The notes under the pieces: generated by a model
What the model saw: the letters and a program-made list of their open reading frames with translations, nothing else
Told to the model about the DNA's origin: nothing
Database searches by the model: none
Shown: positions 17,663-26,889 of the stretch, in pieces
How positions within the stretch are numbered: the stretch's first letter is position 1
How the letters are laid out: each line of letters begins with the position of its first letter
Origin: Pseudomonas fluorescens
Lineage (GTDB): Bacteria; Pseudomonadota; Gammaproteobacteria; Pseudomonadales; Pseudomonadaceae
Direction of reading: 5' to 3'
NCBI RefSeq assembly: GCF_000967965.1
Contig: NZ_LACC01000022.1
Coordinates: forward strand, 186,001 to 250,000
Length of the DNA: 64,000 bases
Translations under genes and position numbers: made by a program

Positions 17663-17837
17663 GGGGCGGGGCTCTGGGTAATCAACGGATGTCCCGCTGC
17701 CCGAAGGCGTTGGAGCGGGCGGAGCCGTCCGAGTGTAATGCGTCGTGAAGGTCTACACGCCATCACTCAGGAAGGACCGCAAATGGTACGTTTTTTTTGC
17801 CTGGATTACCCGCAGGTTTTCCCGCAGTCGGGCGCTT

Positions 17838-18551
17838 TCAGATGGCTCCGGACCGGGCCGCGGCGATGACTGCCGCAATCTTGTTATTGACGCCGAACTT
17901 CTCGATAGCCCTGTGCACATGAAAATTGACCGTGCGTTCACTCAAACTGAGGATCCTGGCAATTTCATAGGCCGTCTTGCCATCGGCTGACAGTTTCAAT
18001 ACCTCGAGTTCCCGCCGTGACAAGGGGGGAGCCTGGGGGCGAGCCGGTTTTCTCGGTTGCATTGCGATCGCCAGAGCGTGCAAATGGCGGCTGATGAACA
18101 CCGAGAATCCAAGATGCTCGTACAGCTCATAGGCTGAAATCGGGCAATGGCTTCTGGCCAGGCTGAGAATACTGCGCAGACCGCTTTCCTCATCGTGGAT
18201 CGCCTGGGACCAGCCATGCTGCAAACCTTGTTGCTGTAGCAACTGCCATAGCCATGGCGTCCTGGAAAAAAGCTCTTCGCTCCAGAGAACCGGCAACGTT
18301 GAGTGATTGCAATGCGCTATTACCGGATCTATTTGCGTGGCGTTGTTTTTTTCATATTGATCGTTCCACTCATGGGGAAAATTGTTCAGGTTCACCGTAT
18401 TGGCGTCGGCCGCGACTGAGTTCGAAGTAATTGAAAAACCACAAAATTTATATCCAAGGTTTCTAGCAAAGTTGAGCGCGATTCGATAGGCCGTATTGAT
18501 CTCTTGCGTGTGCGCCAAATGATTGAGCTGTGACTCCTTCCAGATCTCCAT
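17838..18551 (-). CDS. LuxR-family autoinducer receptor (LuxR solo)
   Basis: A 237-residue transcription factor. The N-terminal domain keeps the acyl-homoserine-lactone contacts in their usual order: Trp62, Tyr66, Asp75, Pro76, Trp90 and Gly113. The C-terminal helix-turn-helix (about 176-237) contains TAYEIARILSLSERTVNFHV. The ATG at 18551 has GGAGAT seven bases upstream; the longer frame to 18611 is less likely. No luxI-type synthase is within the window, so it probably listens to signals made elsewhere in the genome or by neighbours. The AHL-contact residues distinguish it from the plant-responsive solos, in which the Trp and Tyr are changed. Confidence 0.88.
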   Translation of the reverse strand: MEIWKESQLNHLAHTQEINTAYRIALNFARNLGYKFCGFSITSNSVAADANTVNLNNFPHEWNDQYEKNNATQIDPVIAHCNHSTLPVLWSEELFSRTPWLWQLLQQQGLQHGWSQAIHDEESGLRSILSLARSHCPISAYELYEHLGFSVFISRHLHALAIAMQPRKPARPQAPPLSRRELEVLKLSADGKTAYEIARILSLSERTVNFHVHRAIEKFGVNNKIAAVIAAARSGAI

Positions 18552-18853
18552 AGGGTGATCTCCATGTTTTTTGTTCAGATACAAGATTGGATCCGAAATG
18601 CGGCACGTCATGCAGTGTAGGACAGTTCTTACGGCAATGGTTCGACAATTTTGCTCTTTTGACTGTTGTAAACGTGTGTTTCAGGTTCTTAGGCAATATA
18701 TGAGTTATGAAATGCCATATGTCATTTTACAATCATGGTTGTATGTCACGTTTAATATTTGATCAGTAGTGCTCGTTAATGCCACTACAAATTGTCGGTG
18801 GTTACGCTGCTTTCTTTGCGGGACACTGGGGTATCTTTCGATTGGAGCCTTCC
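18552..18853. other. Intergenic, AT-rich divergent promoter region
   Basis: About 300 bases between the divergent luxR-type gene and fpr, with long AT-rich stretches and a few short inverted repeats such as ACAA/TTGT near 18728. I found no coding region with a ribosome site and no convincing lux box. Confidence 0.5.
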
Positions 18854-19630
18854 ATGTCCGTCAGTGAAGAAAAATTTACCCGTCAGACCTTGCTCGAGGT
18901 TCATCCGCTGACCCCGAACCTGTTTACCTTGCGGGCCACCCGGGACGCAGGGTTTCGTTTTCGGGCGGGGCAGTTTGCCCGGTTGGGCGTCACCAAGGCT
19001 GACGGCAGCACGGTATGGCGCGCCTACTCCATGGTGTCCTCGCCCTTTGACGAGTTCCTCGAGTTCTTTTCCATTGTCGTACCGGGTGGTGAGTTCACCA
19101 GCGAGCTGAGTCGCCTGGGGGTTGGCGATGCATTGCTGGTCGACCGCCAGGCGTTCGGTTACCTGACGCTGGACCGGTTTGTCGATGGGCGCGATCTGTG
19201 GCTGTTATCCACAGGCACGGGCATCGCGCCGTTCCTGTCGATACTTCAGGATTTCGAAGTCTGGGAGCGATTCGAGCGGATCATCCTGGTCTACAGCGTT
19301 CGCGAAGCCCGGGAACTGGCTTATCAGGAGTTGATCGCAGGGTTGGCGAAACGTGAGTATCTGGCGGAGTACGCCCATAAACTTCAATTCATTACCACGG
19401 TCACTCGTGAACAGCATCCTGGGTCATTGAATGGGCGGATCACCACGCTGATTGAAAACGGCGAACTGGAGCGCGCCGCGGGTGTTGCGCTGACCCCTGA
19501 GCATTCTCGGGTCATGCTGTGCGGCAATCCGCAGATGATCGATGACACGCGCAAGCTGCTTAAACAGCGGGGCATGCACTTGAGCCTCAGCCGACGACCT
19601 GGTCAGGTGGCGGTGGAAAACTTCTGGTAA
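18854..19630 (+). CDS. fpr: Ferredoxin/flavodoxin-NADP reductase
   Basis: A 258-residue flavoprotein that moves electrons between NADPH and ferredoxin or flavodoxin. The FAD motif RAYSMVSSP lies at about 56-64 and the NADP-site STGTGIAPFLSIL near 117-129. The C-terminus ends in VENFW, close to the short aromatic-type tail of bacterial subclass I Fpr. The ATG at 18854 gives the normal length; an upstream codon at 18779 would add a stretch without family match. It is followed by mscL, the order I recall around P. aeruginosa PA4615-PA4614, so it is probably that paralogue and not the Fpr studied with FinR. Confidence 0.85.
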   Translation: MSVSEEKFTRQTLLEVHPLTPNLFTLRATRDAGFRFRAGQFARLGVTKADGSTVWRAYSMVSSPFDEFLEFFSIVVPGGEFTSELSRLGVGDALLVDRQAFGYLTLDRFVDGRDLWLLSTGTGIAPFLSILQDFEVWERFERIILVYSVREARELAYQELIAGLAKREYLAEYAHKLQFITTVTREQHPGSLNGRITTLIENGELERAAGVALTPEHSRVMLCGNPQMIDDTRKLLKQRGMHLSLSRRPGQVAVENFW

Positions 19631-19661
19631 AAAAACGGCGCTAAGAAGGCGCCGTTTTTTT
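19631..19661. terminator. Bidirectional terminator between fpr and mscL
   Basis: AAAAACGGCGC, loop of about six, GCGCCGTTTTTTT. A and T runs flank the stem, so it can end both convergent genes. Confidence 0.88.
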
Positions 19662-19671
19662 GCTAATGCCA

Positions 19672-20085
19672 TCAAGATCGGTTGTTCTGGGCCTTGAGCA
19701 AGTCGCGGATCTCGCCCAGCAACTCTTCTTCCTTGGTTGGAACCGGCGGCAGGCTAGGGGCCACGGCCTCTTCGCGCTTCAGGCGGTTGATGGCCTTGAC
19801 GCCCATGAAAATCGCGAAGGCGACAATGACAAAGTCGATGATGGTCTGGAAGAATTTGCCATAAGCCAGCACCACCGCCGGCGTCGCGCCTTCCGCTGCC
19901 TTGAGGGTTATGACCAGATCACTGAAGTCCACGCCACCGATCAGCATGCCGATTGGCGGCATGATCAGGTCACCGACAAACGAGGTAACGATCTTGCCGA
20001 AGGCCGCACCGATGATGATGCCGACTGCCATGTCGACCACGTTGCCTTTGACCGCGAAGGCCTTGAACTCATTTAGCACGCCCAT
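19672..20085 (-). CDS. mscL: Large-conductance mechanosensitive channel MscL
   Basis: A 137-residue pore-forming membrane protein that opens under hypo-osmotic stress. The N-terminal amphipathic helix [16 protein letters not shown] and the pore helix [19 protein letters not shown] are characteristic, followed by a periplasmic loop, the second helix [18 protein letters not shown] and a cytoplasmic helix ending in [12 protein letters not shown]. The length is normal. The upstream 640 bases contain no clear gene. Confidence 0.95.
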   Translation of the reverse strand: MGVLNEFKAFAVKGNVVDMAVGIIIGAAFGKIVTSFVGDLIMPPIGMLIGGVDFSDLVITLKAAEGATPAVVLAYGKFFQTIIDFVIVAFAIFMGVKAINRLKREEAVAPSLPPVPTKEEELLGEIRDLLKAQNNRS

Positions 20086-20725
20086 AGGTTATTTCCTTGT
20101 TACAGATGAGATTGATGAACGCAGTGTAAATCAGCAAATCACATTCTGCTCGAATCAACTGCCTGCCGTGCTTGCCAGCAATCGACAGCGGGTGGTGTTG
20201 AAAAATTCACCGATGGATTTCAATTGTGGGGCGGCCAGGCCTTCTGCGGTGTTTTGTATACGATGTTTTTTCAGCGATATGGCTTCGTTTGTGTGAGCGA
20301 GCAAGGTTGAGGGACTATCCCTGAATCGGGACGTTGAACGTTGATCGGGCAGTTAGTGGTCAGCGTGCGGTACTGAAAGTCTATTGGAGTTGTAGTGATG
20401 TGGACTATTTGGTTAGTTTCGGGGGTGGCAAGTTACGTGCTTCTCTGGGTTGATGACCGTGCGTTGTGTAAGTGTTTTCGGGGTTGAGTTTTAAACGTGT
20501 AAATGAATAAGGTGTGTATAGGTTTTCAAGTTGTATAGTAAGGTCTGTCTCTAGAGTTTATTGGTTATGTGGAACAAAAAACTTATACAAGGCCTGTAAG
20601 TGAGTGTGTATCAATATGTCTGAGTTTAATGGGGCTGTTTAAAATTATCAAAAGGGCTGCGAAGTATCTGGTCGCACTCGCGCGCTTCAGCTGAGCTATC
20701 ATCGCGTTTTTTTCCGGGAGTTCCG
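20086..20725. other. Long AT-rich intergenic region between mscL and radA
   Basis: About 640 bases with base composition clearly less GC than the flanks, many T- and GT-rich tracts, and a candidate 29-codon gene at 20398-20487. No REP, IS or RNA gene is recognised. It could hold a small RNA or long regulatory leader. Confidence 0.5.
20398..20487 (+). CDS. Possible 29-residue membrane peptide
   Basis: ATG with GGAG eight bases upstream opens a 29-codon frame that encodes a single hydrophobic helix (TIWLVSGVASYVLLWV) and a short tail with two cysteines (ALCKCFRG). The combination of a good ribosome site and a transmembrane-type sequence in otherwise empty DNA is suggestive, but the frame is short and could occur by chance. 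Confidence 0.3.
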   Translation: MWTIWLVSGVASYVLLWVDDRALCKCFRG

Positions 20726-22093
20726 ATGGCCAAGGCCAAGCGCATGTACGGCTGCACCGAGTGCGGCTCAACCTTCCCCAAATGGGCCGGCCAATGCGGT
20801 GAGTGCGGAGCCTGGAACACACTCACCGAAACCATGGTGGAAAGCGGCGGGGCAGCGGCCCCCAGCGGTCGTACCGGGTGGGCAGGCCAGCAGGCGCAGA
20901 TCAGGACCCTGGCCGAAGTCAGTGTCGAGGAAATTCCGCGTTTCTCCACCGCTTCCAGCGAGCTCGACCGGGTTCTGGGTGGTGGTCTGGTGGATGGCTC
21001 GGTGGTGCTGATCGGTGGCGACCCCGGCATCGGCAAGTCGACCATTCTGTTGCAAACCTTGTGCAACCTTGCCAAGAGCATGCCGGCGCTGTACGTCACT
21101 GGTGAAGAATCCCAGCAACAAGTGGCCATGCGTGCGCGGCGCCTGGGGTTGCCTCAGGATCAACTGCGGGTCATGACCGAAACCTGCATCGAAGCCATCA
21201 TTGCCACGGCCCGTCAGGAAAAGCCCAAGGTGATGGTGATCGACTCGATCCAGACGATCTTTACCGAGCAACTGCAATCGGCACCGGGCGGTGTGTCCCA
21301 GGTGCGTGAAAGCGCGGCGTTGCTGGTGCGTTATGCCAAACAGAGCGGTACGGCGATTTTCCTGGTCGGCCACGTCACCAAGGAAGGCGCGCTGGCTGGC
21401 CCTCGAGTGCTGGAACACATGGTCGATACCGTGCTGTATTTCGAAGGCGAGTCCGACGGGCGCCTGCGTCTGCTGCGGGCGGTGAAGAACCGTTTCGGTG
21501 CCGTCAATGAACTGGGCGTGTTCGGCATGACCGACAAGGGTCTGAAAGAAGTCTCCAACCCCTCGGCGATTTTTCTGACCCGTGCCCAGGAAGAAGTCCC
21601 GGGCAGCGTGGTGATGGCAACCTGGGAAGGCACGCGGCCGATGCTGGTCGAGGTACAAGCGTTGGTGGACGACAGTCACCTGGCCAACCCCCGTCGAGTC
21701 ACGCTTGGGCTGGATCAGAACCGGCTGGCGATGTTGCTGGCGGTGCTGCACCGTCACGGCGGCATTCCGACCCACGACCAGGACGTGTTTCTCAACGTGG
21801 TCGGCGGGGTCAAGGTGCTGGAAACGGCGTCCGACCTGGCGTTGATGGCGGCTGTGATGTCCAGTTTGCGCAACCGGCCGTTACCCCACGATCTGCTGGT
21901 GTTCGGCGAGGTCGGGCTTTCCGGTGAGGTGCGTCCGGTGCCGAGCGGTCAGGAGCGATTGAAGGAAGCCGCCAAGCACGGCTTCAAGCGGGCCATCGTG
22001 CCCAAGGGCAATGCGCCGAAGGAGGCGCCGGCCGGGTTGCAGATTATTGCCGTCACGCGTCTGGAGCAGGCGCTGGATGCGTTGTTCGAATAA
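20726..22093 (+). CDS. radA: DNA repair/branch-migration protein RadA
   Basis: A 455-residue RecA-like ATPase that aids processing of recombination intermediates. The N-terminal zinc finger has Cys10, Cys13, Cys24 and Cys27. The Walker A segment is GGDPGIGKST, and KNRFGAVNELG is the RadA-specific KNRFG motif. The C-terminal third is the Lon-like domain. The length is standard. It is monocistronic and convergent with the PilZ gene. Confidence 0.95.
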   Translation: MAKAKRMYGCTECGSTFPKWAGQCGECGAWNTLTETMVESGGAAAPSGRTGWAGQQAQIRTLAEVSVEEIPRFSTASSELDRVLGGGLVDGSVVLIGGDPGIGKSTILLQTLCNLAKSMPALYVTGEESQQQVAMRARRLGLPQDQLRVMTETCIEAIIATARQEKPKVMVIDSIQTIFTEQLQSAPGGVSQVRESAALLVRYAKQSGTAIFLVGHVTKEGALAGPRVLEHMVDTVLYFEGESDGRLRLLRAVKNRFGAVNELGVFGMTDKGLKEVSNPSAIFLTRAQEEVPGSVVMATWEGTRPMLVEVQALVDDSHLANPRRVTLGLDQNRLAMLLAVLHRHGGIPTHDQDVFLNVVGGVKVLETASDLALMAAVMSSLRNRPLPHDLLVFGEVGLSGEVRPVPSGQERLKEAAKHGFKRAIVPKGNAPKEAPAGLQIIAVTRLEQALDALFE

Positions 22094-22132
22094 TTTCAGG
22101 TTAATACACAACCCTGTGGGAGCCGGCGGCTT

Positions 22133-22501
22133 CTAGATTTCGATCAGCGCCCCCAATTCTCGCTCCAGCTCCTGCGGATCAGCGAGGTTGAGTTCAATCA
22201 ATCGCCGCAGGCGCTCGATGGACTCCAGGCTGATGTGCAGGCAGACAAAGCCGAGTTGGCCATGGTCGTCGTGGGCCAGTTGCACATCCATGGTGATGTC
22301 GGCCTCTTCGCTCAGATGAATGTCGACCAGAAAGTCCTGCTGCGGATTGCCCAGCCACGGATCGGGTCGCTCGATCAGCAAGCCCTTCAGTGAAAGGTCA
22401 ATCAACTTCACCGGCCAAGTGGACTCGCCCTGACTCAGCTCGGTTCGGGCATCGAACGCAATACGTTTGAAGCGGCGACGTTCGGCAGGGTGCTCGCTCA
22501 T
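22133..22501 (-). CDS. PilZ-domain c-di-GMP receptor
   Basis: A 122-residue single-domain protein. RRFKR (Arg9 and Arg13) and DLSLKG (35-40) are the two c-di-GMP contact motifs RxxxR and DxSxxG. Position beside radA and cstA matches P. aeruginosa PA4608 (MapZ), which binds a chemotaxis methyltransferase in response to c-di-GMP. Orthology is by synteny and size. The ATG at 22501 is the only sensible start. Confidence 0.88.
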   Translation of the reverse strand: MSEHPAERRRFKRIAFDARTELSQGESTWPVKLIDLSLKGLLIERPDPWLGNPQQDFLVDIHLSEEADITMDVQLAHDDHGQLGFVCLHISLESIERLRRLIELNLADPQELERELGALIEI

Positions 22502-22661
22502 GGCGCGATCCTCGGAAATGTACGCTGACTATAGACCCGCATGATCAAGGGCTGCCAGCGCGTGCAGGTGTCTAGACCAATGTCGGGGTATGGTCTTTGC
22601 CGTCAGGAGCGCTAAACTCGGGGTGGCTGTCTTTCTTGTCCACTCTGGCTGGAATAATAAA

Positions 22662-24728
22662 ATGAAAAATAATAATAGCCCGCTACGCCATTTGCCTTGG
22701 CTGGTGCTGGCAATCGTAGGTGCGTGCGCCCTGGGTGTCGTGGCATTGCGCCGAGGCGAGGCAATCAACGCCTTGTGGATTGTGGTCGCTGCCGTGGCCA
22801 TCTATTTGGTCGCCTACCGCTACTACAGTCTGTTCATCGCTAACAATGTCATGCAACTCGATGCGCGACGGGCCACTCCCGCTGTGCTCAACAATGACGG
22901 TCTGGACTACGTTCCAACCAACAAACACATTCTTTTTGGTCACCACTTCGCCGCCATCGCTGGTGCAGGTCCTCTGGTCGGTCCGGTATTGGCGGCGCAG
23001 ATGGGCTACCTGCCCGGCACGCTGTGGCTGATCGCCGGCGTGGTGCTGGCCGGTGCGGTTCAGGACTTCATGGTCCTGTTCATGTCCACCCGCCGCAACG
23101 GCCGCTCCCTGGGCGACATGGTCCGCGAGGAAATGGGTCGTATTCCAGGGACTATCGCGCTGTTCGGCTGTTTCCTGATCATGATCATCATCCTCGCGGT
23201 GCTGGCGCTGATCGTGGTGAAAGCCCTGGCCGAGAGCCCATGGGGGATTTTCACGGTGATGGCGACCATCCCGATCGCGATGTTCATGGGCATCTACATG
23301 CGCTACATCCGCCCGGGTCGCATCGGTGAGATTTCGGTGATCGGTGTGCTGCTGTTGCTGGGTTCTATCTGGCTCGGCGGGCAGATCGCTGCTGATCCGG
23401 TGTGGGCCAAGGCATTCAGCTTTACCGGTATCCAGATCACCTGGATGCTGATCGGTTACGGTTTTGTCGCAGCGGTATTGCCGGTGTGGCTGATCCTGGC
23501 GCCCCGCGACTATCTGTCGACCTTCCTGAAAATCGGCACCATCGTCGCTTTGGCCATCGGCATTCTGGTGACCATGCCCGAGCTGAAAATGCCGGCGCTG
23601 ACCCAGTTCATCGACGGCACCGGCCCAGTATGGAAGGGCGGTCTGTTCCCGTTCCTGTTCATCACCATCGCCTGTGGCGCGGTCTCGGGATTCCACGCAC
23701 TGATTTCCTCCGGCACCACGCCGAAACTGCTGGATAACGAAACCAACGCCCGCTACATCGGTTACGGCGGCATGCTGATGGAATCGTTCGTGGCGATCAT
23801 GGCCATGGTTGCCGCTTCCGTGATCGAGCCGGGCGTGTACTTCGCCATGAACAGCCCGGCGGCCGTGGTCGGCGGTGATGTGGTGGCCGTTGCGACAGCC
23901 GTCAGCAACTGGGGCTTCGCCATTACCCCGGAAGCCCTGCAAGCGGTGGCCCACGACATCGGTGAAACCACCATCCTGGCCCGTGCTGGCGGCGCGCCAA
24001 CCCTGGCGGTCGGTATCGCGCAGATCCTGCACAGTGTTCTGCCGGGTGAAAACACCATGGCGTTCTGGTACCACTTCGCGATCCTGTTCGAAGCACTGTT
24101 CATCCTGACCGCAGTCGACGCCGGTACCCGTGCCGGTCGCTTCATGCTTCAGGACTTGCTCGGCTCGTTCGTGCCGGCCCTGCGTCGCACCGAATCCTGG
24201 ACTGCCAACCTGATCGCCACTGGCGGTTGTGTGGCCATGTGGGGCTGGTTGCTGTACCAGGGCGTGATCGATCCATTGGGTGGCATCAACACCCTGTGGC
24301 CGCTGTTCGGCATCTCCAACCAGATGCTGGCCGGTATCGCGCTGATGCTCGGCACCGTCGTGTTGATCAAGATGAAACGCCAGCGTTATGTCTGGGTCAC
24401 CATGTTGCCGGCGGTGTGGCTGTTGATCTGCACCACGACAGCTGGCTTCATCAAGCTGTTCGATGCCAACCCGGCGATCGGCTTCCTGTCGCTGGCCAAG
24501 AAATACAGCGATGCCTTGGCCAACGGCCAGATCCTCGCCCCGGCCAAGGACATCACCCAGATGCAGCACGTGATCTTCAACGCCTACACCAACGCAACGC
24601 TGACCGCACTGTTCCTGTTCGTGGTGTTCAGCATCCTGTTCTATGCGCTCAAGGTCGGTATTTCCGCCTGGGGCAGCAAAGAACGTACGGATAAAGAATC
24701 GCCATTCCAGGCGCTGCCGGAAGCGTGA
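22662..24728 (+). CDS. cstA: Carbon-starvation protein CstA family transporter
   Basis: A 688-residue inner-membrane transporter of the CstA/BtsT family, which imports pyruvate or peptides. The early FGHHFAAIAGAGPLVGPVL segment is highly conserved in the family, and about 16 or more hydrophobic helices follow. The ATG at 22662 gives the family length; the upstream frame to 22590 is not membrane-like. It is followed by the short YbdD/YjiX gene and a COG0523 GTPase, the same set as cstA-ybdD and btsT-yjiX-yjiA of enterobacteria. Confidence 0.9.
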   Translation: MKNNNSPLRHLPWLVLAIVGACALGVVALRRGEAINALWIVVAAVAIYLVAYRYYSLFIANNVMQLDARRATPAVLNNDGLDYVPTNKHILFGHHFAAIAGAGPLVGPVLAAQMGYLPGTLWLIAGVVLAGAVQDFMVLFMSTRRNGRSLGDMVREEMGRIPGTIALFGCFLIMIIILAVLALIVVKALAESPWGIFTVMATIPIAMFMGIYMRYIRPGRIGEISVIGVLLLLGSIWLGGQIAADPVWAKAFSFTGIQITWMLIGYGFVAAVLPVWLILAPRDYLSTFLKIGTIVALAIGILVTMPELKMPALTQFIDGTGPVWKGGLFPFLFITIACGAVSGFHALISSGTTPKLLDNETNARYIGYGGMLMESFVAIMAMVAASVIEPGVYFAMNSPAAVVGGDVVAVATAVSNWGFAITPEALQAVAHDIGETTILARAGGAPTLAVGIAQILHSVLPGENTMAFWYHFAILFEALFILTAVDAGTRAGRFMLQDLLGSFVPALRRTESWTANLIATGGCVAMWGWLLYQGVIDPLGGINTLWPLFGISNQMLAGIALMLGTVVLIKMKRQRYVWVTMLPAVWLLICTTTAGFIKLFDANPAIGFLSLAKKYSDALANGQILAPAKDITQMQHVIFNAYTNATLTALFLFVVFSILFYALKVGISAWGSKERTDKESPFQALPEA

Positions 24729-24743
24729 CCAGAGGATTGCAGC

Positions 24744-24941
24744 ATGTTCAATGACTTGAGTCGCCTCGGTAAATACCTCGGTCAGGCCGCGCGCCTGATG
24801 GTTGGCATGCCCGACTACGACAACTACGTCGAGCATATGCAGACCAAGCACCCGGACAAACCGGTGATGAGCTATGAGATGTTCTTCCGGGAGCGTCAGG
24901 AAGCCCGTTACGGTGGCAAGGGTGGGCCGAAGTGCTGTTGA
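24744..24941 (+). CDS. YbdD/YjiX-family small protein
   Basis: A 65-residue cytoplasmic protein (DUF466) found directly after cstA/btsT genes. Residues [28 protein letters not shown] are the family core, shown here as its centre around 6-33; the C-terminus is Cys-Cys. It is needed for transporter function in the E. coli systems, as I remember. The gap to cstA is 15 bases, so it is co-transcribed. Confidence 0.9.
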   Translation: MFNDLSRLGKYLGQAARLMVGMPDYDNYVEHMQTKHPDKPVMSYEMFFRERQEARYGGKGGPKCC

Positions 24942-24967
24942 TCCGGATTGCGGGTTAACAGCAAAAC

Positions 24968-25058
24968 CTGTGGGAGCGAGCCTGCTCGCGAAAGCGGTGT
25001 ATCAGTCAGCATATTTGTTGAAGCTGACGGCCCCTTCGCGAGCAGGCTCGCTCCCACA
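24968..25058. repeat. REPIN, GGAGCGAGC type
   Basis: CTGTGGGAGCGAGCCTGCTC and its complement face each other over about 90 bases, between ybdD and the GTPase gene. Confidence 0.85.
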
Positions 25059-25103
25059 TTTGTTTTGTGTTGTTTTTTCACTGTGTGAAAAAGGAGATCC
25101 AGT

Positions 25104-26078
25104 TTGTCCTCTCCCATCCCGGTCACGATCCTCAGCGGCTTCCTCGGCGCTGGCAAGACCACCCTGTTGCGTCACCTGCTCAAGGCCGAGCACGGTCTGA
25201 AAATCGCCGTGATCGAAAACGAATTCAGCGACGCCGGTATCGATACCCAGTTGTTGGGCGATGAGCCGGTACAGGTGATGACACTGTCCAATGGCTGCGT
25301 CTGCTGCACCATCCACACCGACCTGACCAAAGCGCTTTATCTGTTGCTCGAGCGTCTGGACCAGGGCGACATCGCCTTCGACCGCCTGGTGATCGAATGC
25401 ACCGGCCTGGCCGATCCGGCGCCCGTGGCACAAACCTTTTTCATCGACGAAGAGTTGCGTGAGCGCTATATCCTCGACGGCATCATCACGCTGGTCGACG
25501 CCGCGCATGCCGACTTGCACCTGACCCAGACCATCGCCCAGGCGCAGATCGGATTCGCCGACCGCTTGCTGGTGAGCAAGCGTGACCTGGTGGACGAAGC
25601 GACCTTCACCGCGTTGAGCGAGCGCCTGACCCGCATCAACCGCCGCGCCCCGATCCGCGTGGTTGACCACGGCAAGATCGACCTGGCCGAGTTGCTCGAT
25701 GTGCGCGGCTTCAACCTCAACGCCGACCTCGGTGGTGGCGTGAGTTTGCGCCCGGTCAGCCAGGCAGCTCCATCCATGGACCGCATTTCCAGCCTGGTGC
25801 TGCGCACTGAAAAACCGCTGGATATCGACAAGCTCAGTGAGTTCATGAACGAGCTGCTGGAGGAGCATGGCAAGCAATTGCTGCGCTACAAAGGCGTGTT
25901 GAATATCCTCGGCGAATCCCGTCGCATGGTGTTTCAGGGGGTGCTGAAGCTTTATGGTTTCGACTGGGATACCGAGTGGGCGGAGGACGACGTGCGCGAG
26001 AGCGTGATCGTGTTCATTGCCGATGATTTGCCGGAAGAAAAGATTCGCGAGGGTTTTGCGCGGGTGGCGGCGGATTAA
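25104..26078 (+). CDS. COG0523 (CobW/YjiA) P-loop GTPase
   Basis: A 324-residue GTPase of the metallochaperone group. Walker A is SGFLGAGKTTLL (about 11-22), and NGCVCCTI (Cys65, Cys67, Cys68) is the metal-binding CxCC motif. The guanine-specificity position reads SKRD instead of NKxD. The C-terminal CobW_C domain is present. The start is a TTG at 25104 with AAGGAG seven bases upstream. The position after cstA-ybdD parallels yjiA. Metal and client are unknown. Confidence 0.88.
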   Translation: MSSPIPVTILSGFLGAGKTTLLRHLLKAEHGLKIAVIENEFSDAGIDTQLLGDEPVQVMTLSNGCVCCTIHTDLTKALYLLLERLDQGDIAFDRLVIECTGLADPAPVAQTFFIDEELRERYILDGIITLVDAAHADLHLTQTIAQAQIGFADRLLVSKRDLVDEATFTALSERLTRINRRAPIRVVDHGKIDLAELLDVRGFNLNADLGGGVSLRPVSQAAPSMDRISSLVLRTEKPLDIDKLSEFMNELLEEHGKQLLRYKGVLNILGESRRMVFQGVLKLYGFDWDTEWAEDDVRESVIVFIADDLPEEKIREGFARVAAD

Positions 26079-26107
26079 ATTCAGAAACTGCAGCGAGCCT
26101 TAAGCCG

Positions 26108-26178
26108 TCATCGCGAGCAGGCTCGCTCCCACATTTGAAATGCAGTCCTCCGTGGGAGCGAGCCTGCTCGCGAAAGCG
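26108..26178. repeat. REPIN in reversed arm order
   Basis: TCGCGAGCAGGCTCGCTCCC first, then GGGAGCGAGCCTGCTCGCGA. The arms point in the opposite order to the neighbouring pair at 24968, between the convergent GTPase and gntR genes. Confidence 0.8.
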
Positions 26179-26180
26179 AT

Positions 26181-26864
26181 CTAACCTGCGGCACAGTTTT
26201 GGCCCATTGCCGATGCAGGGCTCAGCAACAAATCTTCCAGATAATCCAGATGCCGGTTGAGCGCGACTTGCGCCGTCGCGGCATCTCCTCGTTCCAGCGC
26301 ATCCAGAATCTCCATGTGCTCCACGCAATAATCCTTCTGCTGCAGATCAAACTGCGCAATCGCCAAGGAAGTCAGCGGAACCAGGCTCTCAAGAAAATGC
26401 GCTAGCGGTGCATTCCCCGCCATTTGTGCCAACTGCAGATGAAACTCTCCCGACAATCGAATCGCCCGGCCACGCTCGACGCATTGACGCTCGTTTTCGA
26501 CCAGTGTCCGCAGGTGCTTCAGGTCTTGCGCGCAGGGTCGTTGACAGGCCAGCCGCACCAACATGATCTCGGCCAGGCGCCGGGCATGCAGTGTCTGCCG
26601 GGTCTGCTCGACATCAAGCTCGGCGACGCGGGGACGATGGTTGACCCGAAGGATGATGACCTGCTGATGGGACAGTCGCGTCAGCACATCACGCATGTCG
26701 CTGCGCCTTGCACCGAACATCTGCGCCAGGCTTTCTTCGGTAAAGCGACTGGCCGAATGGATGCGCTGTTCGAAAATGGCGTCGAGGACCCGCGAATACA
26801 GATCATCCACCGACGGGCGGGCGGGCAGGGTGGCGAGCGTTTGTGGCGAGGCGAAGCTGTTCAT
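26181..26864 (-). CDS. GntR-family regulator (FCD type), second of a tandem pair
   Basis: A 227-residue regulator. The winged helix at about 22-90 includes FTEESLAQMFGARRSDMRDVL as the recognition part, here named only by its ends. Helices from about 95 to 215 form an FCD ligand domain. The ATG at 26864 has GGAG upstream. The gap to the preceding gntR gene is 25 bases, so both belong to the dctA operon. The ligand may be a dicarboxylate or a related organic acid; this is inferred from context. Confidence 0.8.
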   Translation of the reverse strand: MNSFASPQTLATLPARPSVDDLYSRVLDAIFEQRIHSASRFTEESLAQMFGARRSDMRDVLTRLSHQQVIILRVNHRPRVAELDVEQTRQTLHARRLAEIMLVRLACQRPCAQDLKHLRTLVENERQCVERGRAIRLSGEFHLQLAQMAGNAPLAHFLESLVPLTSLAIAQFDLQQKDYCVEHMEILDALERGDAATAQVALNRHLDYLEDLLLSPASAMGQNCAAG

Positions 26865-26889
26865 GGCCAATCTCCAGTTCGAAGAGGTT

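Noticed and set aside
22683-24851. A 722-codon open frame antisense to cstA
   Set aside because: Low-complexity, His/Gln/Asp-rich translation typical of a reverse frame of a GC-rich membrane gene.
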